From Mycobacterium sp. IS-1742 (GTDB taxonomy: Bacteria; Actinomycetota; Actinomycetes; Mycobacteriales; Mycobacteriaceae): a stretch of 64,000 nt of DNA. The stretch is from the NCBI RefSeq assembly GCF_001500125.1, contig NZ_LQIV01000023.1, forward strand, positions 1 through 64,000, written 5' to 3'. This document shows, piece by piece, positions 10,136 to 18,586 of this stretch. The translations under genes were made by a program, and so were the position numbers. The stretch's first letter is position 1. Every line of letters begins with the position of its first letter. Under the pieces are notes generated by a model. It was not told where the DNA came from. It searched no databases and worked only from the letters and a program-made list of their open reading frames with translations.

Positions 10136-10909
10136 GTGAGCGTGCGAATCACCGTACTCGGTTGCTCCGGCAGTGTGGTCGGGCCTGATTCGCCGGCGTC
10201 CGGATATCTTCTGACCGCACCCGACACCCCGCCGCTGGTGCTGGATTTCGGCGGCGGCGTGCTGGGCGCGCTGCAACGGCATGCCGACCCCAACGCGGTG
10301 TCGGTGCTGCTGAGCCACCTGCACGCCGATCACTGCCTGGACCTGCCCGGGCTCTTCGTGTGGCGCCGCTACCACCCGTCGCCCGCCCCCGATCGCGGGG
10401 TGCTCTACGGACCGGCCAACACCTGGGCCCGGCTGGGGGCCGCCTCCTCGCCGGAGGGCGGGGAGATCGACGACATCTCCGACATCTTCGAGGTGCGGAA
10501 CTGGTCGGACAACTCCGCCGTGCAGATCGGCGCGGTGTCGGTGCTGCCGCGTCTGGTCTGTCACCCCACCGAGTCCTACGGCATGCGTTTCACCGATCCG
10601 TCCGGTACGACGTTCGTCTACAGCGGTGACACCGGCTTCTGCGAGCCGCTCATCGAACTCGCCCGGGGCGCCGACATGTTCCTGTGCGAGGCGTCGTGGA
10701 CCCATTCGCCGGACCGTCCGCCCGGGCTGCACCTGTCGGGTACCGAGGCCGGCCGGGCGGCCAAGCTCGCCGGGGTGGGGGAACTGTTGCTCACCCACAT
10801 CCCGCCGTGGACCTCGCGCGAGGACGTCATCAGTGAGGCGAAGGCGGAGTTCGACGGTCCGGTGCACGCGGTGGTGTGCAACGAGTCGTTCGACGTCACG
10901 AAGCGCTGA
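10136..10909 (+). CDS. Metallo-beta-lactamase-fold cyclic nucleotide phosphodiesterase (Rv1339-like)
   Basis: A 257-residue enzyme of the metallo-beta-lactamase fold. The metal motif HLHADH is in LLSHLHADHCLDLPG near residue 65, and further ligands are expected in VYSGDTGF and LLTHIPPW. The M. tuberculosis relative Rv1339 has been reported as an atypical class II phosphodiesterase that degrades cAMP. Two nearby GTG codons (10136 and 10142) could start it. It has no Shine-Dalgarno and may be leaderless. An adenylate cyclase lies 13 kb downstream in this window. Confidence 0.88.
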   Translation: MSVRITVLGCSGSVVGPDSPASGYLLTAPDTPPLVLDFGGGVLGALQRHADPNAVSVLLSHLHADHCLDLPGLFVWRRYHPSPAPDRGVLYGPANTWARLGAASSPEGGEIDDISDIFEVRNWSDNSAVQIGAVSVLPRLVCHPTESYGMRFTDPSGTTFVYSGDTGFCEPLIELARGADMFLCEASWTHSPDRPPGLHLSGTEAGRAAKLAGVGELLLTHIPPWTSREDVISEAKAEFDGPVHAVVCNESFDVTKR

Positions 10910-10951
10910 CTCCCGGGCCGCCCCGTCGGGCCGAGCGGATAGGGTTGGGCC

Positions 10952-11734
10952 GTGTCCAGACGAGAAGACGGTCGGCTCGACGACGAGTTGCGTCCGGTGC
11001 GGATCACCCGCGGTTTCACCTCGCACCCCGCCGGTTCGGTGCTGGTCGAGTTCGGCGAGACCCGTGTGATGTGCACGGCCAGCGTCACCGAGGGGGTGCC
11101 GCGCTGGCGTAAGGGAACCGGGCAGGGCTGGCTCACCGCCGAGTACGCGATGCTGCCCGCCGCCACACACGACCGCTCCGACCGGGAATCGGTCAAGGGC
11201 CGTGTCGGCGGCCGCACCCAGGAGATCAGCCGGCTGGTCGGCCGGTCGCTGCGGGCCTGCATCGACTTGAATGCGTTGGGGGAGAACACGATCGCGATCG
11301 ACTGCGATGTGTTGCAGGCCGACGGCGGCACCCGCACCGCGGCGATCACCGGGGCCTATGTCGCGTTGGCCGACGCAGTCACCTACCTCGCCGCGGCCGA
11401 CAAACTCTCCGACCCCCGACCGCTGTCGTGCGCGATCGCGGCGGTCAGTGTGGGCGTCGTGGACGGCCGGGTGCGGGTGGACCTGCCGTACACGGAGGAT
11501 TCGCGCGCCGAGGTCGACATGAACGTGGTCGCCACCGACACCGGCACGCTGGTCGAGATCCAGGGCACCGGTGAGGGCGCGACGTTCCCGCGTTCGACCC
11601 TGGACAAGCTGCTCGACCTCGCGCTGGCGTCGTGCGAGCAGTTGTTCGTCGTCCAGCAGGAGGCGCTCGCGGCCCCGTATCCGGGTGTGCTGCCCGAGCC
11701 GAAGACGCCGCCGAAGAAGGCGTTCGGAAGCTGA
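10952..11734 (+). CDS. rphA: Ribonuclease PH
   Basis: A 260-residue phosphorolytic 3' to 5' exoribonuclease that trims tRNA precursors. Recognisable parts are RPVRITRGF, the phosphate-binding region [31 protein letters not shown] and the acidic [19 protein letters not shown] stretch. Start is GTG 10952. It is followed by rdgB after 16 bases, the usual bacterial pairing. Confidence 0.95.
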   Translation: MSRREDGRLDDELRPVRITRGFTSHPAGSVLVEFGETRVMCTASVTEGVPRWRKGTGQGWLTAEYAMLPAATHDRSDRESVKGRVGGRTQEISRLVGRSLRACIDLNALGENTIAIDCDVLQADGGTRTAAITGAYVALADAVTYLAAADKLSDPRPLSCAIAAVSVGVVDGRVRVDLPYTEDSRAEVDMNVVATDTGTLVEIQGTGEGATFPRSTLDKLLDLALASCEQLFVVQQEALAAPYPGVLPEPKTPPKKAFGS

Positions 11735-11750
11735 CGCGCACCCGAGAGCA

Positions 11751-12356
11751 ATGACCGTCGAACTCCTGGTCGCCAGCCGCAACCGCAAGAAACTGGCCGA
11801 ACTGCGAAGGGTGCTCGACGCCGCGGGGGTGTCCGGGCTGACCCTGCTCTCCCTCGACGACGTCGCACCGTTCGACGAGGCGCCGGAGACCGGGGCGACG
11901 TTCGAGGAGAACGCACTCGCCAAGGCGCGCGACGCGTTCCGCGCCACCGGCGTGGCCACCGTCGCCGACGATTCCGGGCTCGAGGTGGACGCCCTCAACG
12001 GGATGCCCGGGGTGCTCTCGGCGCGCTGGGCCGGGACCCACGGCGACGACGCGTCGAACACCGCGCTGCTGCTCGCCCAACTGCGCGACGTTCCCGACGA
12101 CCGGCGCGGGGCGGGGTTCGTCTCGGCGTGCGCGCTGGTCGACGGCGCGCAGGAGGTCGTGGTGCGTGGCGTGTGGCGCGGTGCGCTCACCCGGGAGCCA
12201 CGCGGGGAGGGTGGCTTCGGTTACGACCCGGTGTTCCTGCCCGAGCACTCCGATCGCACGGCCGCGGAGTTGACGCCGGCCGAGAAGGACGCCGCCAGCC
12301 ACCGCGGGCGGGCGCTCGCGCAGCTGGTCCCGGCGCTACGGGCGCTCGTCGACTGA
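11751..12356 (+). CDS. rdgB: dITP/XTP pyrophosphatase RdgB
   Basis: A 201-residue HAM1-family pyrophosphatase that removes dITP, ITP and XTP from the nucleotide pool. Motifs are the N-terminal LLVASRNRKKLAEL, TFEENALAKA, VADDSGLEVDALNG with the catalytic Asp, and GFGYDPVFLP. ATG 11751 follows a GAGAGC purine stretch. It ends the conserved plus-strand run. Confidence 0.94.
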   Translation: MTVELLVASRNRKKLAELRRVLDAAGVSGLTLLSLDDVAPFDEAPETGATFEENALAKARDAFRATGVATVADDSGLEVDALNGMPGVLSARWAGTHGDDASNTALLLAQLRDVPDDRRGAGFVSACALVDGAQEVVVRGVWRGALTREPRGEGGFGYDPVFLPEHSDRTAAELTPAEKDAASHRGRALAQLVPALRALVD

Positions 12357-12387
12357 CGTCACGTCGTCCGCACAAGTCGGGCAAGTT

Positions 12388-12404
12388 TTAGATAGACAAC
12401 CTAA
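12388..12404. promoter_or_regulatory. MarR-type inverted repeat at the start of the transporter gene
   Basis: A 17-bp imperfect palindrome, TTAG at one end and CTAA at the other (TTAGATAGACAACCTAA), ends on the first base of the ATG at 12404. Its size and symmetry resemble MarR-family operators. Binding there would block transcription or the first codon. The transporter it precedes carries its own MarR-like winged helix. Confidence 0.45.
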
Positions 12405-14344
12405 TGGGTAGCATGCCCGTCGTGGCTCGGCACGGTGTGGGGACGACGGATACGGCAGTGGCCGCGCGTGTGCGCCCGAACGTGCTCATCGCGGTCCTCG
12501 CGGCGGCCGGCATCAGCGTGTCGCTGATGCAGACGCTGATCATCCCGCTGATCCCGGAGCTGCCCACCCTGTTGCGGACCGGCCCGGACAACGCGTCGTG
12601 GGCGATCACCGCGACGCTGCTCACGGCGGCGGTCGCGACACCGCTGTTCGGTCGGCTCGGCGACATCTACGGCCCCAAACCGGTGCTGATGACCTGCGCG
12701 GCCCTGCTCACCGCCGGTTCGGTGATCGCCGCGCTCAGCACCGCGCTCCTCCCGGTGATCGTCGGCCGGGGTCTGCAGGGGTTCGGAATGCCGATCATCC
12801 CGCTGGGGATCAGCGTGTTGCGCGCGGCCGTACCCGCCGACCGGGTGGGGTCGGCGATGGGGATCATGAGTGCCTCACTCGGAGTGGGCGGTGCGCTGGG
12901 CCTGCCGCTGTCGGCGGTGATCGCGCAGAACTTCAACTGGCATGTGCTCTTCTGGTTCGCCGCCGGGCTCGGCGCGGCTGCCCTGCTCGGCTTCGCCGTC
13001 CTTGTGCCGCCGGTGGGGTCGCGGACCTCGGAACGCGTGGACGTCCTCGGAGCCCTGGGCCTGGCCGGCGGGCTGACCACGCTGCTGCTGGCGATCTCCA
13101 AGGGCCAGACCTGGGGTTGGACCAGCACCACGACGCTGAGCCTGTTCGCCGCCTCACCGGTCATCTTCGCGGTGTTCGCCTGGTGGCAGTTGCGGGCGCC
13201 GGCACCGATCGTCGACCTGCGCACCACGGTCCGGCGGCCGGTGCTCACCACGAACCTGGCGTCGGTCGGCGTGGGGTTCGGCCTCTTCGCGCTGTCACTG
13301 GTCGCGCCGCAGGTGCTGGAACTGCCGACCCAGACCGGTTACGGGCTCGGGCAGTCGATGTTGCACGCGGGCCTGTGGATGGCGCCCGGCGGGCTGGCGA
13401 TGATGGTGTCCGCGCCGATCGCCGCCCGGATCGCGGCGGTGACCGGACCCCGGCTCACGCTCGTCGTCGGCTGCGCGATCATCTCGGTGTCGTACCTGAT
13501 CGGCCTTCGACTCCTGGACAGCCCCGTCGAGGTGCTGATCCTCAACGTCGCGGTCAGCGTCGGCGTCGGCTTCGCGTTCGCCTCGCTGCCCGCACTGATC
13601 AACGCGGCCGTCCCGGTGACGGAGACCGCCGCGGCCAACGGCATCAACGCGTTGGCCCGGTCATTGGGCACCTCCGTCTCCAGCGCGGTGATGGGCGCGG
13701 TGCTGGCGGGGATGACGACGTCGTTCGCCGGCCGGGTTCTGCCGTCGCTGGAGGGTTTCCACACCGCGCTGATCATCGCGGCCTGCGCGGCGGGCGTCGC
13801 GGGCCTGATCGCGCTGGCCATCCCCAAGCCGACGCCCGTGCCCGAGGCGGCGTCCCGCGCACCGGAGCCTCCGGTGCGCGATCTCGAGGCGGTGCTGACG
13901 CGGCTGGGCAGGCATTCCGCGCTGGGCGCCTACGACGACGGTCTGCCGATGCAGTTCCTCGGGCGGCGGACGTACGTGCTGCTGGCCCACCTCGAGCAGG
14001 CCGGGCCCGCATCGGTCGAAGAGATCGCCGACGCGCTGGGCGTCGACACCGCGACGGTGGGCAGCGAGGCGTTCGTCATGCTGCGCGACGGTCTCGTCGA
14101 ACCGGTGGCGCAGGACAGCGCACCCGCGTGGTCGGGGCGCACGCCGCGCTTCGCGTTGACCGTGGGCGGCCGGGATCGGTTGCGGCGGCAGCGGTCTCAC
14201 AAGGTGGCCGGGCTGCGCCGCGCGGTCGACGGATGGGACCACGCCGACGTCGAGGCGCTGGTCGGCTACGTGACGCGGCTGACCGACGACATCGACGAGG
14301 TGCGTCGCGGCGTCCCGCCGGTCACAGGCCGAAGCGTGCCTTGA
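12404..14344 (+). CDS. DHA2-type MFS transporter with C-terminal winged-helix domain
   Basis: A 646-residue protein. Residues about 25-470 form the transporter, with roughly 14 hydrophobic segments and the MFS loop GRLGDIYGPK, as in DHA2-type proton-driven drug exporters. Residues about 510-640 look soluble and contain a winged helix: VLLAHLEQAGPASVEEIADALGVDTATV followed by a basic, helical tail, the plan of MarR regulators. Plain DHA2 exporters lack this part. It is alone in its transcription unit, inserted between rdgB and the Rv1342c-like gene, and overlaps the latter's stop by 23 bases tail to tail. The start may be ATG 12404 or ATG 12413. The fused domain could sense drug or bind DNA from the membrane, which is speculation. 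Confidence 0.85.
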   Translation: MGSMPVVARHGVGTTDTAVAARVRPNVLIAVLAAAGISVSLMQTLIIPLIPELPTLLRTGPDNASWAITATLLTAAVATPLFGRLGDIYGPKPVLMTCAALLTAGSVIAALSTALLPVIVGRGLQGFGMPIIPLGISVLRAAVPADRVGSAMGIMSASLGVGGALGLPLSAVIAQNFNWHVLFWFAAGLGAAALLGFAVLVPPVGSRTSERVDVLGALGLAGGLTTLLLAISKGQTWGWTSTTTLSLFAASPVIFAVFAWWQLRAPAPIVDLRTTVRRPVLTTNLASVGVGFGLFALSLVAPQVLELPTQTGYGLGQSMLHAGLWMAPGGLAMMVSAPIAARIAAVTGPRLTLVVGCAIISVSYLIGLRLLDSPVEVLILNVAVSVGVGFAFASLPALINAAVPVTETAAANGINALARSLGTSVSSAVMGAVLAGMTTSFAGRVLPSLEGFHTALIIAACAAGVAGLIALAIPKPTPVPEAASRAPEPPVRDLEAVLTRLGRHSALGAYDDGLPMQFLGRRTYVLLAHLEQAGPASVEEIADALGVDTATVGSEAFVMLRDGLVEPVAQDSAPAWSGRTPRFALTVGGRDRLRRQRSHKVAGLRRAVDGWDHADVEALVGYVTRLTDDIDEVRRGVPPVTGRSVP

Positions 14345-14681
14345 GGTTCTTCGTCTGGAAGTGCTCGACGATGATGCCGAGCAGCGGGATCGTACCGGCG
14401 AGCAGCACGCCGATGGTCTTGCCGATCGGCCACCGCACCTTGACCGCCAGGTTCGCGGTGAACAACAGGTAGGCGAAGTACACCCAGCCGTGGATGGGGG
14501 CGACCAGCCACAGGAACGGCCAGTCCACCTTGACGATGTACTTGAGCACCATCTCGGCGCACAGCACGATCAACCAGATACCCGTCGCCCAGGCCAGGAT
14601 GCGGTAGTTGCGGACCGCCTTGGCGATGGTCTCGATCGACACTCCGGCGGGCGCGGTGTCCGGCGTCTGCGGTGCGGTCAT
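14322..14681 (-). CDS. DUF3817 membrane protein (Rv1342c-like)
   Basis: A 119-residue protein with three hydrophobic segments (ILAWATGIWLIVLCAEMVL, a middle segment around WLVAPIHGWVYFAYLLF, and IGVLLAGTIPLLGIIVEH), fitting the DUF3817 family. No catalytic residues recognised. The ATG overlaps the lprD stop by ATGA, and the pair keeps the M. tuberculosis order Rv1343c-Rv1342c. Confidence 0.85.
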   Translation of the reverse strand: MTAPQTPDTAPAGVSIETIAKAVRNYRILAWATGIWLIVLCAEMVLKYIVKVDWPFLWLVAPIHGWVYFAYLLFTANLAVKVRWPIGKTIGVLLAGTIPLLGIIVEHFQTKNLKARFGL

Positions 14682-15058
14682 GGTGCGGTTCTGCCTTCGT
14701 TGTCGGCTTTGGCGAGATCAGCAAGGTAGGCGTTGTACTCACGCAGCGCGGGATCGTCGTCGGACGGGGGAGGCGGGGCCGCCGCGGTGCGGTCGGGCAG
14801 CAGGTCGGCGGGGATCTCGGTGACCGCGTCGCTGGGGTGCGGTGCGGGCGGGGCTTCCTCGTAGCGGACGAACTTGTAGTACGCGTACACGCAGAACCCG
14901 GCGAACATCGGCCACTGGAGGGCGTAGCCGAGGTTCTGGAACGAGCCGGACGTCGACTCCCAGCGGGTCCACTGCCACCACGCCAGCGCGAGGCAGCCGG
15001 CTGCGGCCGCCACGACCAGCAGGATCAGCGCCGGTCTCCTACGCCGTGTAGTGGACAC
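14678..15058 (-). CDS. lprD: Putative lipoprotein LprD-like
   Basis: A 126-residue protein with basic residues, a hydrophobic stretch (ALILLVVAAAAGCLALAWW) containing a possible lipobox Cys, a second hydrophobic stretch (WPMFAGFCVYAYYKFV), and a proline- and acid-rich C-terminal half. It is the positional match of LprD (Rv1343c). Whether it is truly lipidated or just a two-helix membrane protein cannot be settled by eye. Start GTG 15058 was chosen because the region upstream runs into the tRNA on the other strand. Confidence 0.75.
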   Translation of the reverse strand: MSTTRRRRPALILLVVAAAAGCLALAWWQWTRWESTSGSFQNLGYALQWPMFAGFCVYAYYKFVRYEEAPPAPHPSDAVTEIPADLLPDRTAAAPPPPSDDDPALREYNAYLADLAKADNEGRTAP

Positions 15059-15129
15059 GGCTCCACGGTACCGCTTGGTGTTCGAGGCGACGAAACGCTC
15101 GGAGGCCTGGACGGTACGATGGCCACGCT

Positions 15130-15213
15130 GCGGGCGTGGCGAAATCGGTATACGCGCCGGCTTTAGGTGCCGGTGCTCGAAAGAGCGTGTGGGTTCGAGT
15201 CCCTCCGCCCGCA
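15130..15213 (+). tRNA. tRNA-Leu (anticodon UAG)
   Basis: An 84-base type II tRNA. The acceptor arms GCGGGCG (15130-15136) and CGCCCGC (15206-15212) pair fully, with discriminator A at 15213 and no encoded CCA. The anticodon stem CCGGC/GCCGG encloses TTTAGGT, giving anticodon TAG. A long variable arm (GTGCTCGAAAGAGC) and the T arm with GGTTCGAGTCC follow. The length and variable arm mark it as leucine. Confidence 0.95.
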
Positions 15214-15245
15214 CTCCTTGTCACCCGGCCAGGCACCATGGCCTG

Positions 15246-15677
15246 GTGACACTCCTTCGCCTCCTCGCCCGCGTCCTTCTCGGTGCGTCCCTCCTTTTCG
15301 CGGGGATCGGTCACCTGACCTTCGCCCGCACCGACTTCTACGCCCAGGTGCCGCCCTGGCTGCCGCTGAACGTCGACCTCGTGGTGATCGCGTCGGGTGT
15401 CGTGGAGATCGCGCTCGGCGCGGCCCTGATCGTGCTGCACCGGTGGCGGGTCCCGGTCGGCTGGATCACCGCCGCGTTCTTCGTCGCGATCTTCCCCGGC
15501 AACATCTCCCAGTTCCTCACCCACACCGACGCGTTCGGCCTCGACTCCGACCGTGACCGCGCCGTCCGGTTGCTCTTCCAGCCCGTTCTCGTGGTGTGGG
15601 CGCTGTGGTCGACGGAAGCGTGGGCGGCATGGCGCAGGCCCAAGGCGGTGGAGGAGCACCCGCATGTCCGGGCGTGA
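15246..15677 (+). CDS. DoxX family membrane protein
   Basis: A 143-residue membrane protein with four hydrophobic segments and the opening LLRLLARVLLGASLLFAGIGHL, typical of DoxX-like proteins (the FAGIGHL motif). Some DoxX proteins in mycobacteria work with superoxide dismutase in thiol redox control, but the role of this one is unknown. Start GTG 15246 lies 33 bases after the tRNA. It overlaps the DUF309 gene by 14 bases. Confidence 0.8.
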   Translation: MTLLRLLARVLLGASLLFAGIGHLTFARTDFYAQVPPWLPLNVDLVVIASGVVEIALGAALIVLHRWRVPVGWITAAFFVAIFPGNISQFLTHTDAFGLDSDRDRAVRLLFQPVLVVWALWSTEAWAAWRRPKAVEEHPHVRA

Positions 15678-16137
15678 CCGCGACGAGGCCGGCCGACCCC
15701 GCAACAGCCGCCCGCGGGACGCGCTCGGCCGGCCGCTGCCTCCGGGCAGCGAGGGCGTCGACCGCATCCCCGACGACCTTCACCTGCCGCCGGACGAGAC
15801 GCTGGCCTACGCCCAACGCCTGGTCGACGCCGGACGTGCGTTCCACGCGCACGAGGTGCTCGAGGCGGCGTGGAAGAACGGCCCCGACGACGAGCGGTCG
15901 CTCTGGCAGGGGCTCGCGCAGGTGATGGTCGGCATCACCCACGTCCAGCGCGGCAATCCCGACGGCGCCCGCGCGCTGTTGCGCCGCGGCGCGGGGCGGC
16001 TCGCGGAGGCGCCCGCGCGCTACGGCGTCGACGTGGCCGGTGTGCGCGGCTACGCCGAGGGTCTCGAGCGTGAGCTGGACTCTGGTCGCGAGATACCGGC
16101 CGACCGGCTCAGGCCCACGCTCGTGCGCGCCGACTGA
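15664..16137 (+). CDS. DUF309 family protein
   Basis: A 158-residue soluble protein. The N-terminal 45 residues are rich in Arg and Pro, and the rest is helical with the DUF309 hallmark FHAHEVLEAAWK and GLAQVMVGITHVQRGN. No enzymatic function is established. It overlaps the preceding DoxX gene and so shares its transcript. It ends 45 bases before the transporter gene, with the LacI-type operator in between. Confidence 0.82.
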   Translation: MSGRDRDEAGRPRNSRPRDALGRPLPPGSEGVDRIPDDLHLPPDETLAYAQRLVDAGRAFHAHEVLEAAWKNGPDDERSLWQGLAQVMVGITHVQRGNPDGARALLRRGAGRLAEAPARYGVDVAGVRGYAEGLERELDSGREIPADRLRPTLVRAD

Positions 16138-16148
16138 AACCACCCCCT

Positions 16149-16164
16149 GCTTACGCGGATAAGC
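16149..16164. promoter_or_regulatory. LacI-type operator before the MHS transporter (site 1)
   Basis: GCTTACGCGGATAAGC is an interrupted palindrome with 5-bp arms GCTTA and TAAGC. Eleven of its first 16 bases plus all of the outer arms recur at 18541-18556 before the P450. It sits 19 bases upstream of the transporter ATG, where it would overlap the promoter. The encoded LacI regulator next door is the likely binder. Confidence 0.6.
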
Positions 16165-16182
16165 GGTAGTCTCCCTCTCGCC

Positions 16183-17508
16183 ATGGAGAGTCAGATATCC
16201 GCGCCCGCACCCGCCGATTCGGCGGCCATCCGCAAGGCGGTCGCCGGCGCGTCGATCGGTAACGCCGTCGAATGGTTCGACTTCGCGATCTACGGCTTCC
16301 TCGCGACGTTCATCGCGGCCGAATTCTTTCCGGCGGGCAACGACACCGCCGCGCTGCTGAACACGTTCGCGATCTTCGCGGCGGCGTTCTTCATGCGGCC
16401 CCTCGGCGGTTTCGTGTTCGGCCCGCTCGGCGACCGCATCGGCCGACAGCGGGTGCTCGCGGTGGTCATCCTGCTGATGTCGGCGGCCACGCTCGGCATC
16501 GGCCTGCTGCCCACCTACGCGAGCATCGGGGTGGCCGCGCCGCTGCTGCTGCTGTTCCTGAGGTGCCTGCAGGGGTTCTCCGCGGGCGGTGAATACGGCG
16601 GCGGCGCAGTCTATCTCGCCGAGTACGCGCGCGATCGCAGCCGCGGGCTGACGGTGACGTTCATCGCCTGGTCCGGCGTCGTCGGCTTCCTGCTCGGGTC
16701 GGTGACGGTCACGGTGCTGCAGGCGCTGCTGCCCGCCGCGGCGATGGAGAGCTACGGCTGGCGCATCCCGTTCCTGCTCGCCGCGCCGCTGGGACTGGTC
16801 GGCCTTTACATCCGGTTGCGCCTCGACGACACGCCGGAGTTCGCGGCGCTGTCGGAGACCGACCGGGTGGCGTCGTCGCCGCTGCGCGAGGCGGCCACCA
16901 CCGCGTGGCGACCGATCCTGCAGGTGATCGGCCTGTTCATCGTGTTCAACGTCGGCTACTACGTGGTGTTCACATTCCTGCCGACGTACTTCATCAAGAC
17001 CCTCGAATTCGGCAAGACCGCGTCGTTCGTCTCGATGTCGCTGGCCAGCCTGGTCGCCCTGGTGCTGATCCTGCCGCTGGCGGCGCTGTCGGACCGCATC
17101 GGCAGACGCCCCCTGCTGATCGGCGGTGCGGTGGCGTTCGTGGTCTCGGCCTATCCGCTGTTTCTGCTGCTGAACTCGGGTTCGCTCGCCGCGGCGATCA
17201 CCGCGCACTGCGTGCTGGCGGCCATCGAGTCGGTCTACGTGTCGACCGCCGTCACCGCAGGCGTCGAACTGTTCGCCACCCGGGTGCGCTACAGCGGCTT
17301 CTCCATCGGCTACAACGTCTCGGTCGCGGCGTTCGGCGGAACGACCCCGTACGTCGTCACCTGGCTGACCGCGACCACCGAGAACAACCTCGCCCCGGCG
17401 CTCTACCTGATCGTCGCCGCGGTCGTGTCGCTCGCGACGCTGCTGACGCTGCGCGAGTCCGCCGGCCGGCCGCTGGCCGCGACAGCCGTCGCTGACGTGC
17501 GACGATGA
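16183..17508 (+). CDS. MHS-family MFS transporter (metabolite:H+ symporter)
   Basis: A 441-residue, 12-segment symporter. Family marks are the opening [35 protein letters not shown] after the second segment and [14 protein letters not shown]. Relatives such as ShiA, KgtP and ProP take up organic acids and osmolytes with protons. Ligand not predictable here. It is closely similar along its length to the minus-strand transporter at 22220-23524. It starts the LacI-controlled unit and is followed by the regulator after 4 bases. Confidence 0.9.
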   Translation: MESQISAPAPADSAAIRKAVAGASIGNAVEWFDFAIYGFLATFIAAEFFPAGNDTAALLNTFAIFAAAFFMRPLGGFVFGPLGDRIGRQRVLAVVILLMSAATLGIGLLPTYASIGVAAPLLLLFLRCLQGFSAGGEYGGGAVYLAEYARDRSRGLTVTFIAWSGVVGFLLGSVTVTVLQALLPAAAMESYGWRIPFLLAAPLGLVGLYIRLRLDDTPEFAALSETDRVASSPLREAATTAWRPILQVIGLFIVFNVGYYVVFTFLPTYFIKTLEFGKTASFVSMSLASLVALVLILPLAALSDRIGRRPLLIGGAVAFVVSAYPLFLLLNSGSLAAAITAHCVLAAIESVYVSTAVTAGVELFATRVRYSGFSIGYNVSVAAFGGTTPYVVTWLTATTENNLAPALYLIVAAVVSLATLLTLRESAGRPLAATAVADVRR

Positions 17509-17512
17509 GCCG

Positions 17513-18502
17513 GTGAGCGGTAGGGGAGCGGCGAGGCCGACAAAGGCCGACGTGGCGCGATTGGCCAACGTGTCGACGGCCACCGTCAGCTACGTCCTCA
17601 ACAACGTGGAGAGCCAACGCATCTCGTTGCGCACCCGCGACGCGGTGCGCAAGGCCGCCGAGACACTCGGCTACCGGCCGAATCTGGCCGCGCGCAACCT
17701 CGCGGTCGGCGGGAGCGGCATCGTGCTGTTCATCGTGCCGCGCATCGCGCTCGGCGAACTGCCGATGGAGGTCGGCAGCAGGCTCACGACCGCGCTCGCC
17801 CGTCACGGCATCGTGCTGTCGTTGCAGTTCGAGACCGACGACGACCGCAACGTCGTCGACGCGATCAACGATCTGAACCCGGTCGCGGTCACGAGCGTCT
17901 TCCCGCTGACCGGGACGGCACTCGCGGCCGCCGAGGCCGCCTGCATCCCGCAGATCCACGTCGGCAGCGCGCAGTTGCGCGCACTCGGCGACCTGCATCT
18001 GTCCATCGGTGACCTGCGGATCGCGCATCTGAAAGAGCGGGGACACCGCCGGCTCGCCTTCGCCTACTCCGACGTCGACAAGCTCCGACCGCTCGGCGAC
18101 TACTGGCTCGCCGGGCTCCAGGTGCGCGCCCGCGAGCACGGGCTGCCCGAGCTCGCGGTCGGCACGCTCGCCACCGACGGGAGCGACGCCGCCGAGGTCG
18201 TGACCGGCTGGGTGGGCCAGGGCGTGACGGCGGTGTGCGCGCAGAGCGACGAGACGGCGTTCGTGGTGCTGCACGGGCTGCGCGAAGCCGGTCTGCGGTG
18301 CCCCGGCGATCTGGCCGTCATGGGCGTCGACGCGCGTCCGCTCGGGGCGGTGAGCGGTCCGCCGCTGACCTCGGTCGGGTTCGACGCCAAGGAGATCGTG
18401 GACGTCGCGGTCGCGGCGATGATGGCCGAACTCGGCTACCCGATCGAGTATCAGCCCAGCGCCCGCAACGTCGCGCGGTTGATCCGGCGCTCATCGACCT
18501 GA
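17513..18502 (+). CDS. LacI-family transcriptional regulator
   Basis: A 329-residue regulator. The N-terminal helix-turn-helix with hinge is clear: KADVARLANVSTATVSYVLNN near residue 12, then KAAETLGYRPNLAARNLA. The rest is a periplasmic-binding-protein-like sensor domain (residues about 65-329). It lies between a transporter and a P450-kinase pair, each preceded by the same palindrome, so it probably represses both until its ligand, presumably the transported compound, appears. The GTG start is 4 bases after the transporter stop. Confidence 0.9.
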   Translation: MSGRGAARPTKADVARLANVSTATVSYVLNNVESQRISLRTRDAVRKAAETLGYRPNLAARNLAVGGSGIVLFIVPRIALGELPMEVGSRLTTALARHGIVLSLQFETDDDRNVVDAINDLNPVAVTSVFPLTGTALAAAEAACIPQIHVGSAQLRALGDLHLSIGDLRIAHLKERGHRRLAFAYSDVDKLRPLGDYWLAGLQVRAREHGLPELAVGTLATDGSDAAEVVTGWVGQGVTAVCAQSDETAFVVLHGLREAGLRCPGDLAVMGVDARPLGAVSGPPLTSVGFDAKEIVDVAVAAMMAELGYPIEYQPSARNVARLIRRSST

Positions 18503-18540
18503 GCGTTACATCCAGCCGCAGAATTGTTGCTTTCGACCAC

Positions 18541-18556
18541 GCTTACGCGTGTAAGC
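18541..18556. promoter_or_regulatory. LacI-type operator before the P450 (site 2)
   Basis: GCTTACGCGTGTAAGC has 6-bp arms GCTTAC and GTAAGC and shares the first nine bases and the final TAAGC with the site at 16149-16164. It lies 30 bases before the P450 GTG, between the LacI gene and the P450. Confidence 0.62.
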
Positions 18557-18586
18557 TCCCTACCGCGTACAGAGAGGCGGATTTCC

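Noticed and set aside
12598-14472. Second 624-codon plus-strand frame within the MFS gene
   Set aside because: Arg- and Gly-rich shadow of the transporter frame. The in-frame transporter has clear membrane segments.
15517-17583. Long minus-strand open frame (688 codons) opposite the DUF309 and transporter genes
   Set aside because: It is antisense to well-supported genes and its product is a low-complexity mix of Arg, Gly, Asp and Gln typical of the complementary frame of GC-rich genes.
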